Source: Neofusicoccum parvum
Taxonomy: Eukaryota > Ascomycota > Dothideomycetes > Botryosphaeriales > Botryosphaeriaceae
Assembly (NCBI GenBank): GCA_020912385.1
Contig: CP087214.1
Location: 992,001-1,056,000, forward strand
Direction of reading: 5' to 3'
Length of the DNA: 64,000 bases
This document shows, one piece after another, positions 56,300 through 64,000 of this stretch. Numbering within the stretch: the stretch's first letter is position 1; each line of letters begins with the position of its first letter. The notes under the pieces are model-generated. The model saw only the letters and a program-made list of their open reading frames with translations. It made no database searches and had not been told where the DNA came from. Both the position numbers and the translations under genes were made by a program.

Positions 56300-58659
56300 G
56301 TGGCCGCAAGCCTCCTTTCCAAGGTCGCCCAGGGCACGGAGGCGAAGAAGATCCTGGACCTGGAGAAGGACACCAGGAATTACCAGGATGACAAGAACCG
56401 GATAACTTCCGATTGGTACGTGCAAACATACTCACGTCTAAGCCTGCGTCCGCCACTCACCATCATGATAATAGGGGTGTCAAGCAGACCAGCAGCGATG
56501 ACTCGCTGAAGTGTGCCAGTGAGGGCCCATGCTGCTGGAAGACCACTTCGCTCGCGAAAAGGTAATTTATGCGACGGCGGCCCGGTGGCCCATCGAACGC
56601 AATGTCCAATGCTAAAGTGAGGTCAGATCATGTGTTTCGACCACGAGCGCATTCCTGAGCGCGTAGTCCACGCCAGAGGCACGGCCGCTTTTGGAAAGTT
56701 CAAGCTTTGCGAGAGCGCAGCAGATGTCACCAACGCCGCCGTTCTGACTGACGCCTCTGGGGAGACTCCCATCTTCCTGCGATTCTCCACTGTTCTAGGA
56801 AGCCGTGGCAGCGCCGATACCGTCCGTGACGTGAGAGGATTTGCTGTCAAGTTCTACACGGAAGAGGACAACTGGGACGTCGTCGGCAATAACATCCCCG
56901 TGTTCATCCAGGATGCAATCAAGTTCCCTAACGTTGTCCACGCTAGGAAACCCGAGCCTCACAATGAGGTTCCCCAGGCCCAGCCTGCCCATAACAACTT
57001 CTGCGACTTCCAATTTTTGCATACTGAGGCCACGCATATGTTCATGTGGACGCAGTCAGACCCGCCATCCCAAAGTCGTACCGTATGATGCAAGGTTTTG
57101 GTGTCAACACCTATACCTTGACCAACGATAAGGGCGAAAGACATTTTGTAAAGTTCCACTTCACTCCGGAACTCGGCGTTCATTCTCTGGTCTGGGACGA
57201 GGCCCTGAAAGTTGCGGGCCAGGATCCTGACTTCCATCGTAAGGGCCTCTTGGAGGCCATTGACATGGGATTATACCCTCAGTGGAAGTTTGGCATTTAG
57301 ATCATTCCCGGGGCACAGGAACAGGACTTCGAGTTCGACATCCTTGACGCTACCAAGATCTGGCCTGAGGAGCTGGTTCCCATTCGCTACATCGGCGAGC
57401 TTGAGCTAAATCGCAATGTTGACGAGTTCTTCACCCAAACTGAGCAGGTTGCCTTCTGCACGTCTCACGTTGTCCCAGGCATCGGTTTCTCCGACGACCC
57501 ACTGCTCCAGGGCCGCAACTTCTCCTACTTCGACACTCAGCTCTCGCGCCTCGGAATCAACTGGCAGGAGCTGCCCATCAACAGACCTGTCTGCCCCGTC
57601 ATGAATCAGAATCGCGATGGTGCTATGCGTCATGGCATCCATAAGGGAACCGTCAACTATTGGCCCAACCGTTATGGAGGCTGCTTTCCCGCTAAGCCTT
57701 CAGAAGGAGGCTACGTCGAATTCCCGGAGAAGCTTGCCGGTATCAAGACGCGCCTACGAAGTAAAAAGTTCCAAGAGCATTTCAACCAGACCCAGCTGTT
57801 CTTCAACTCGCTTTCGGAACCCGAGAAGGCTCACATCGCAGCCGCTCTGTCATTCGAGTTGGACCATTGCGATGACCCAGTAGTATATGAGCGCATGTGC
57901 GAGCGTCTGGCCGAGATCGATCTCAAACTAGCACAACGGGTCGCCGAAAATCTCGGTGGTTCCATCCCGCAGGAGACAAAGCTCCCCGGCCACGGAAAGA
58001 AGACCAAGAACCTCAGTCAGCTCGATTTCCTGCCGAAGCGGCCCACCATCGCGTCTTGCCGTGTGGCCACCATCATTGCCGATGGATTTGACCTCGTTGG
58101 CTATGCAGGCATCAAGGCCGCCCTGACTGCCGCTCAAGCCTTTCCCTTCACCATAGGCTCGCACCGCTCGCCAATCTTCCCTGCCGGTAAGGACCGCAAG
58201 AGTGGAGAGGGTGTGAAGTCCGACCACCACCTCGAGGGCATGCGCTCTACCATGTTCGACAGCATCTTCATCCCCGGCGGTGCTGAGTCCGTCAACACTC
58301 TTCGCAAAAACGGTCGCGCGCTGCACTAGATCCGCGAGGCGTTCGGCCACCTCAAGGCCATTGGTGCCGTCGGCGAGGCCGCTGCCCTGGTCAAGAACAC
58401 AGTCGACCTCCCTGAAATCACCGTCTCGGAATCTGCCGAGACGCAGGAGTCCTACGGCGTGGTCACGGCCGCTAAGATTACACCCAAGAGCTTCAAGGGG
58501 GTGTTCAAGATGGCCAACGGCACTAAGGATTTTGTCGACGCGTACTTCTACTCCATCTCACAACACAGGAACTGGGATCGTGAGTTGAGCGGGCTCGGCA
58601 TGCAGGTCGCTTATCAAGCATGTGACGATGATTTCCCCTTTTTTTCCTTGGGAGACTGA
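56300..58659 (+). pseudogene. Large-subunit (clade II) catalase pseudogene
   Basis: The gene once encoded a heme catalase with a C-terminal flavodoxin-like domain. Family stretches are clear in three frames: [35 protein letters not shown] (with the catalytic His), [40 protein letters not shown] (heme Tyr) and REAFGHLKAIGAVGEAA. Two ordinary introns remain (56416-56474 and 56562-56626). Breaks: no in-frame ATG upstream, with a GTG at 56300 where the start is expected; a one-base frame loss near 56515-56532; another near 57059-57068; TAG at 57298-57300 where Gln is expected; and TAG at 58327-58329 where Trp is expected. Both stops are C-to-T or G-to-A changes at CpA/TpG sites. The C-terminus continues past the expected end to a TGA at 58657. 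The rest is well conserved, so loss looks recent. Confidence 0.87.
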
Positions 58660-59243
58660 GCGGTATGAAAGTTCGACGGGCCGTCTTCTATGTAAAACTT
58701 CCAGTAGTACATTATGCGGCAATGAATAGATGAACTCGAGTAAGACGGTATACATCTATCACGCGCCTGGAATCTTGTGCAAGTAAAGGGTTGCGCTTGG
58801 GTGAAACCGCTGATGATTATGGCTCGGCTATGAGGTCGGTTCGGGAAGTGTTGTAACACGCGCATACTGGGTAGCCGAAGCATTCGTCCGGATGCAAATG
58901 TGTAGTGAAAGGAATGTCGAAGCAACCTGGATGAATGCTTTACATGTGCGTGAGCCTGTTGCAATAGACACATATTCTAAGGTGTAAGGCAAGGTTAGAA
59001 CGCGTGCGCCTGCGCAAAAATTACCGAAAGAGAGAGGTGGGATGGAGGCCAGAAGCACCGATATGCGTGACGGCAGGGTTAATGTAGTATCTGGCGTGTT
59101 GTATAGAAGGACAGCGTATCAGCACCAGCGTTCAAGCCAATTGATCAACCTCTTTATCCTAGGTGATGGGCACAGTACACTACTAAAGTCTCGTAAGAAA
59201 AGAGGAGCATCAATCGCAAGCCGCACTCTCGCTCCAACCTTTC
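58660..59243. other. Convergent intergenic between the catalase pseudogene and SPRY gene
   Basis: About 0.6 kb, AT-richer than the flanks, with no gene seen. Confidence 0.5.
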
Positions 59244-60440
59244 TCAAACATGCTCCGGCCGATACAACCAATCCGCCTGGTTGAAAAAGACCTCGAAATC
59301 CACGCCTCCAAACACGCCCACGGCGCCGTAAACGTCGTAGTCCCCATCCAGCCCCACCGTGCCCCCGATCGCCCTCTCGTCCAACTCCTCATGCAGATCC
59401 CACCCGCCCTTCCTCTTCCCATCCCTCGTGAAGAACACCTCGGCATCCAGCCTCGGCGCCCCGCCGCCACCACCGCCATACGCCGGCGGATTCCTCGGCA
59501 AGCTCCACGTCACGCCGATGCCCACCGTCTCGCCGGGCGCGAACGCGGTGGTGAAGTCGACGCCGCCAAACGTGTCGTTGACGTACCTGCGGCCGTCGTC
59601 GCCGTGCACGCCCAAGCTGCCGCGCTGCCAGCCGGGCAGCCGCCACGCCGGGAACGGCTGGGCGACGAAGCCGACGGCGATGCCGGCGTCCGCCTCCTCC
59701 AGGCTGCCGGTGCCGGCGCTCGTGCCGGGCATGCCGCCCACGCCGTTGACGCGCAGCTCGAAGTAGGCCGTCTTGGGGCGGCCGGTCAGCGCCGGCGCGT
59801 GCGCGGCCGCGGCGTACAGCGGCAGCGCGGTCGCGAGGCAGGCGTCGCCGCAGCCCGACGCGGTGCGCGCCGCGTAGCGCCCCGGCGACGAGGCGTGCGG
59901 CCGCAGCTCGCCCGTGAAGGACGGTGGCGGTGGCGCCAGCGCGACCCGGCCGAAGGCGAGGGCCGAGAGCTGCGCGGGCGAGTGCGCGTGCGGCGGCCGG
60001 AGCGGGTGCGCGTTGCACCATCGGAAGGCGGATTCGCCCGACTCGGCGCTGGCGTTGGCGGTGGGGGAGGTGTCGTTGTTCATGGGCGGCGGTGGCGGTA
60101 GGAGCGCCGTGTCGGGTATCACTGTCCAGTCTTGCGGTGCGTAGGCGGGCGGTTCGGCGGGTGGGTGCGAGAGCTGGGATGGGGGTTGGTTGGAGTAGTC
60201 GATGTAGGGGTCTTGCTTCTTGGTGTTGTCGACGAACGGATTGTTTGGATTGTGCGAGGGCGGCGGGCCGGGGGGAGGGGCGTAGCCTCCGGAGGAAGAC
60301 GCGGCGGCGGTGCTGTAGCCGTAGCCATATCCGGGGTTCTGCTGTTGTGCGTAGTTTGGTGGAGGGCCGGGTGGTGGTGCGTAATGCTCCTCCTGGGGCT
60401 GTTGCTGCTTCTCCTTCTTGAACGGATTCCACGAGGGCAT
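59244..60440 (-). CDS. SPRY-domain protein with proline-rich N-terminus
   Basis: A single exon of 398 aa starting MPSWNPFKKEKQQQPQEEHY. The first 130 residues are Pro/Gln/Tyr-rich with repeated PPPGPPP motifs that could bind WW or SH3 domains. The SPRY domain at about residues 210-390 shows TAYFELRVNGVGG, AGIAVGFVAQPFPAWRLPGW, SLGVHGDDGRRYVNDTFGG, then ETVGIGVTWSLP. It ends with EVFFTRDGKRKGGW and GVDFEVFFNQADWLYRPEH. Relatives such as SSH4/EAR1 recruit the ubiquitin ligase Rsp5, but no transmembrane helix is seen here, so this is more likely a cytosolic adaptor. The central region is extremely GC-rich at third positions. Confidence 0.8.
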   Translation of the reverse strand: MPSWNPFKKEKQQQPQEEHYAPPPGPPPNYAQQQNPGYGYGYSTAAASSSGGYAPPPGPPPSHNPNNPFVDNTKKQDPYIDYSNQPPSQLSHPPAEPPAYAPQDWTVIPDTALLPPPPPMNNDTSPTANASAESGESAFRWCNAHPLRPPHAHSPAQLSALAFGRVALAPPPPSFTGELRPHASSPGRYAARTASGCGDACLATALPLYAAAAHAPALTGRPKTAYFELRVNGVGGMPGTSAGTGSLEEADAGIAVGFVAQPFPAWRLPGWQRGSLGVHGDDGRRYVNDTFGGVDFTTAFAPGETVGIGVTWSLPRNPPAYGGGGGGAPRLDAEVFFTRDGKRKGGWDLHEELDERAIGGTVGLDGDYDVYGAVGVFGGVDFEVFFNQADWLYRPEHV

Positions 60441-61243
60441 GACGCCGGCGGTAGTTGGGTATTGCTTCTTGAGACTACTAGACGGCCTTGCTTCCTAGCT
60501 CTTCAGACGATTTGCCGATGTAGGACGCTGATTGCAGCAATGGAACCTTGCCGCTCTTCTTTTTGTGAGGTGTGGAGGGATGACGGCGGGGCAGCCAACA
60601 GTGGTTCTTGGGCGCTCGGCAGAAGCACGGTCGGCCCGAGAAAAGCAGAAGGCACAGGAAGAAGGTGAGGAGGGTGTTTTTGCAGAGAGCGAAGATGAAG
60701 ACGAGGTGGCGCGGGCAATTGTGGCTGTTATCACGCGGGTGAGGTCATTGCAACAAACGGGGAAGGTGGGTTGGGCGCAGCGGAGGCTGAGCCCAAACCA
60801 GTGATCCTTAGTCCCTGGATGGTCTTGGCTTTGGACCATCCTTCGCGACAACTGTCGTTTGGCTTTCCGCAAGTACAGTCAGCATCAATTTGTGGAACAC
60901 GAGTTTACGGCCTCTCTTCTAGAGGGCGCAGCAAAGGGACAGATCTGCTGAGGGGCCCAGAGAATTCCCAGGCTAGATGCTTTTTGGGTTTGTATTAATT
61001 CGATAGTTATACAGCAGCACAAGAGACAACAGGAATGACAAACCCCGCCTACAGTAATCCTACCAACCAGGCCCGTGCGCTGAAGGGGCCAGGTAAATCT
61101 TTTGATGCTGACCCGCAAAAACAATGACAACGCCGTCCATGCCCTGGTATTCGCCGTCTCACACAAAAGACCCCCGAAGAGAAAACAAACAAAGTCCTCA
61201 CGGACACCACCTCTGGGAACCATGAGTGTACAATCATGCACAC
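60441..61243. other. Intergenic between the SPRY gene and SWR1
   Basis: About 0.8 kb with the SPRY-gene promoter and the SWR1 3' side. No gene is recognised. Confidence 0.5.
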
Positions 61244-64000
61244 TTATCTCCGCCGACGGACGCGGTGTTCCTGGCCCTTCCTACTCTTGCGACGCCTCTT
61301 GTCAGGCGGCGGTCCTAGTGGTATATCCCTCATTTCCCATTCCAACAGCTTGATCATATACTCGTCAATGTGCGGTAATTCATCGAGATCTGCTTCCTCG
61401 CCAGGAGCAGGCGTGGGCGGTACAGAGGTTTTGGGCGTCGCGCTGGGCCGAGAGGCATTCTCGTCGAAGTCCGCATCGTCGATGTGAACTTCTGTGACGA
61501 TCTCCTTCTGCGCAACCTTGGCTGCTTCTGTATCCTCCTTATCCTCAACGCCTTCGAGAACAGGTGCGATTCCGCTCGAATCAGGCGCGCTCATGTTGCC
61601 TAGCACCCTGTCCATAGCTGCGTTTGCCTCGGCGTCATCAGCCTCCGGAATCTCCTCAAGCGCATCTTTGTACGTGAGACGGTTGAAATAATCCGTTGTA
61701 AAATCACCCTTCTGGATGATGACGTCGTCAAGCAGCCTCTTCTGGTTTGACTTGCGGAGGATGTTTGCTTCAATCGTGTACTCCGATACGAATCGGTAGA
61801 TGTGCACGTCGCGAGTTTGTCCAATTCTGTGGCATCGATCCTGGCACTGCTTGTCCATCGCCGGGTTCCAATCGAGATCGTAAAATATGACAGTATCAGC
61901 ACCTGTCAGGTTGATTCCAAGACCGCCGGAACGCGAGGACAGGATGAAGCAAAGGATCCTCGGGTCATTGTTGAAGCGATCGGTGAGAATCTGGCGCTGT
62001 TCGATCTTCGTCGCACCGTCGAGACGAAGGTAGCGATAGCCGTAAATGTTGAGGAACTGTTCCAGGATGTCGAGAACCTTTGTCATTTGAGTAAAGATGA
62101 GCGCTCTGTGGCCGCCAGCTTGCAGGTCACGCAAGAGCTTCGCAAGACGCTGAAGTTTGCCACAGTCATACTGTAGAAGACGCTTATCTGGGAACGCAAT
62201 AGATAGTCGGACACGAGACTCGTGAAATGGGTCTGGGCGTTTGATGGCTTGCGAACTGCGGAGCATGGCCACACGCTGCGAGCCAAAAGTCAATGCCGGG
62301 AGATCGTTTGCCACGGCTGCAGGAGTAACGCAGCTGAATTTCTGGATCGTCGACTTGAAGGATTCAGAGCGTTCCTCCAGCGTAGGCACTATCGTTGGCC
62401 AGAGCGAATGCGTGTTCATGAACCAATCACCATAGTTTTGCTTCTTCCTTGGGCCTCTTGACGCAATAATCTGCTGAGGGGAGTCGTTGATGGTGAGGCG
62501 TTCAATCAGCCCGCGACCGTAGATTGGCTTTCGTTGCGCCCGCTGACGCGTGACACGAAGGCAGTTCTGGAGATGCTCAAGAATAGACCTTTCGGATCCG
62601 TCTTCGAGATAACTTAGCACAGAACCGGTGGTCCTCCCGTCAACTTGGCTTGAAGGTTTGAGACGGTTGGTCTGCCGTTCAATGAGTCCCTCGAAGGGTC
62701 GGATGGCCTGGATCGCTTGGATTCGCTGGCTCTGAATAGCCGATGTGGTCTCGTTTTTGACAAGGTCGAGGTTGAGGAAGTCAAAGTTGACTTTCTCGTC
62801 CTCCTCTTGAAGAAAACGCTTGCGCACAAGCAAGTCCTTAATCTCGAAATCGGCTACGACAGATTTCTGCATTGCGAACGAAGTGACGATCTGCCTAGTC
62901 TCAAACAGATCCGGATGGTTACAGACTTTGCGAAGAGACATCAGACAGTTCATGATGGACATGTAATTGCCACCGGATAGGATCTGCCGAGTATCCGCTC
63001 TGCCCATGAATCCGTCATAGAGCTGCCTCTGCCTCTTGGAAAGGCGGCAGTAGACAACGTGTTCGTACTTTCCCGGCATCTGTTTCTCCACGTCCGCCTT
63101 CAGTCTCCGGAGCAAGTAAGGACGCAAGACCTCGTGCAATTGCTTGACAGTGGCTTGGGCCTCTGCATCAAGCTCTTGCCTGCCTTGATCGAGAATTTGG
63201 TTTGCTGGACGGGCTAGTGCAGTGGTGAAATTGCTTAACGCTGCAAACCCACCATTTCCGTCGTCTCCAGATGGCATGAGGAAGAAGAGCAGTGACCAAA
63301 GCTCCTGCAGGTTGTTCTGAAGTGGGGTACCGGTGAGAAGGAGTCGCTTGGAGGTCTTGAAGGTGAGTAGTGTCTGCCATCGTTGAGTCTGGAAATTCTT
63401 GATGTTGTGGGCCTCGTCTAGGATCAGGTAGTGCCAGCTGCGCTTCTTGAATGCTGCTGCATCATGGAGAATCAGCTGGTATGAGGTGATGACGACGTTC
63501 CACATGTCATCGTTCATCCAACCCTGGCGTTTGCGCTTCCGTTCCTCAATTGATCCGTAGTACGCAAGTACCTTGAATCCGGGACAGAACTTTTTGATCT
63601 CCATCTCCCAGTTGAGCATGACACTCGTGGGGACGACAACAAGATGCGGCCCCCAAACGCCCTTTTCGACTGCTAAGTGTGCGAGCAACGCGATTGTCTG
63701 GATGGTCTTTCCCAAACCCATCTCATCAGCGAGGATGCCGTTCGTGTCGCCAGCGTAGAGCCCAGCAAGCCAGTCCAAGCCCTCGTGTTGATAAGGGCGC
63801 AATTTGCCGCGGAACAAAGCTGGAACCGGTGTCTTCATTGTGGAAAGGGATTCAACAACCTCCTCAACCTCATCCTCCTCATCTTTCTTGACTTCACTGG
63901 AAGGCTGCACGTCTTCCATAGAATCAATGGTAGTAGCCTCCTTTGGAAGAGATTGTGCCTCAGCAACGCCATTCGTTGACTTTGCCGTGGCTGGCTCCTG
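61244..64000 (-). CDS. SWR1: SWR1 chromatin-remodelling ATPase, C-terminal part (cut by the window edge)
   Basis: SWR1 swaps histone H2A for H2A.Z in nucleosomes. The frame is open to the right edge, so 918 residues are visible and the N-terminal HSA region is outside. The first ATPase lobe has LRPYQHEGLDWLAGLYAGD, Walker A ADEMGLGKTIQTIALLAHLA and DEAH box LILDEAHNIKNFQTQRWQ. It continues with LLLTGTPLQNNLQELWSLLF. A long insert of about 250 residues, characteristic of the SWR1/INO80 branch, separates it from the second lobe. That lobe has LILSSRSGGLGINLTG-type sequence (here FILSSRSGGLGINLTGADTV) and CHRIGQTRDVHIYRF. Sequence such as VVVPTSVMLNWEMEIKKFCP favours SWR1 over INO80. The C-terminus is basic. 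No intron is visible in this part. Confidence 0.93.
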   Translation of the reverse strand, partial: QEPATAKSTNGVAEAQSLPKEATTIDSMEDVQPSSEVKKDEEDEVEEVVESLSTMKTPVPALFRGKLRPYQHEGLDWLAGLYAGDTNGILADEMGLGKTIQTIALLAHLAVEKGVWGPHLVVVPTSVMLNWEMEIKKFCPGFKVLAYYGSIEERKRKRQGWMNDDMWNVVITSYQLILHDAAAFKKRSWHYLILDEAHNIKNFQTQRWQTLLTFKTSKRLLLTGTPLQNNLQELWSLLFFLMPSGDDGNGGFAALSNFTTALARPANQILDQGRQELDAEAQATVKQLHEVLRPYLLRRLKADVEKQMPGKYEHVVYCRLSKRQRQLYDGFMGRADTRQILSGGNYMSIMNCLMSLRKVCNHPDLFETRQIVTSFAMQKSVVADFEIKDLLVRKRFLQEEDEKVNFDFLNLDLVKNETTSAIQSQRIQAIQAIRPFEGLIERQTNRLKPSSQVDGRTTGSVLSYLEDGSERSILEHLQNCLRVTRQRAQRKPIYGRGLIERLTINDSPQQIIASRGPRKKQNYGDWFMNTHSLWPTIVPTLEERSESFKSTIQKFSCVTPAAVANDLPALTFGSQRVAMLRSSQAIKRPDPFHESRVRLSIAFPDKRLLQYDCGKLQRLAKLLRDLQAGGHRALIFTQMTKVLDILEQFLNIYGYRYLRLDGATKIEQRQILTDRFNNDPRILCFILSSRSGGLGINLTGADTVIFYDLDWNPAMDKQCQDRCHRIGQTRDVHIYRFVSEYTIEANILRKSNQKRLLDDVIIQKGDFTTDYFNRLTYKDALEEIPEADDAEANAAMDRVLGNMSAPDSSGIAPVLEGVEDKEDTEAAKVAQKEIVTEVHIDDADFDENASRPSATPKTSVPPTPAPGEEADLDELPHIDEYMIKLLEWEMRDIPLGPPPDKRRRKSRKGQEHRVRRRR

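Noticed and set aside
61244..64000. Assignment as INO80
   Set aside because: ATPase-lobe sequence such as VPTSVMLNWEMEIKKF and the insert layout fit SWR1 better than INO80.

Overview
The window is nuclear DNA of a filamentous ascomycete (Pezizomycotina). The basis is compact genes with short GT-AG introns (mostly 47-101 nt), white-collar-2, MDM12, SLX9 and SWR1 orthologues, a clade II catalase and GC-rich intergenic DNA. A Dothideomycete is my best guess from the feel of the proteins, but that is inference. No tRNA, rRNA, CRISPR array or intact transposon was recognised. Exon structures come from reading splice sites and keeping frame with known protein families. Many genes are broken into pieces in a plain ORF view.

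Layout, left to right. 1-2.7 kb: no gene seen. 2.7-8.6 kb: UBA4 (tRNA thiolation/urmylation), then a divergent pair made of a DUF1537 acid-sugar kinase and a DenD-like NAD-dependent dehydrogenase, possibly a small C4 acid-sugar unit. 9-10.4 kb: secreted exo-beta-1,3-glucanase (GH5). 12.2-18.6 kb: RAD50 and the light-signalling factor WC-2, divergent from each other. 19.3-26.5 kb: SLX9, a GT31-like Golgi glycosyltransferase with a PAN-like tail, an SRA/YDG-domain protein and the TFIIA large subunit TOA1. 27.7-36.7 kb: a lysine-rich orphan, a ferroportin homologue, a coilin-like protein and a ferric reductase; the ferroportin and reductase put two iron genes close together. 37-39.5 kb: RPA43 and an ER J-protein, divergent. 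40.7-47 kb: an NmrA-like oxidoreductase, a phytanoyl-CoA dioxygenase-like gene with unusually long introns, and MDM12 of the ERMES complex.

47-59 kb is gene-poor. It holds only two tiny conserved-looking genes, several 7-bp minisatellites and a catalase pseudogene with two stops and two frameshifts. 59.2 kb to the end: an SPRY-domain protein and the C-terminal two thirds of the SWR1 ATPase, which runs off the right edge.

Most genes are unrelated housekeeping loci. The groups that may work together are the kinase/dehydrogenase pair and the ferroportin/ferric reductase neighbourhood. The most unusual structural features are an apparent 2-nt micro-exon needed to build the RAD50 start, stop-free in-frame introns in UBA4 and the coilin-like gene, an SLX9 start codon that is the only coding triplet of its exon, and the decayed catalase.
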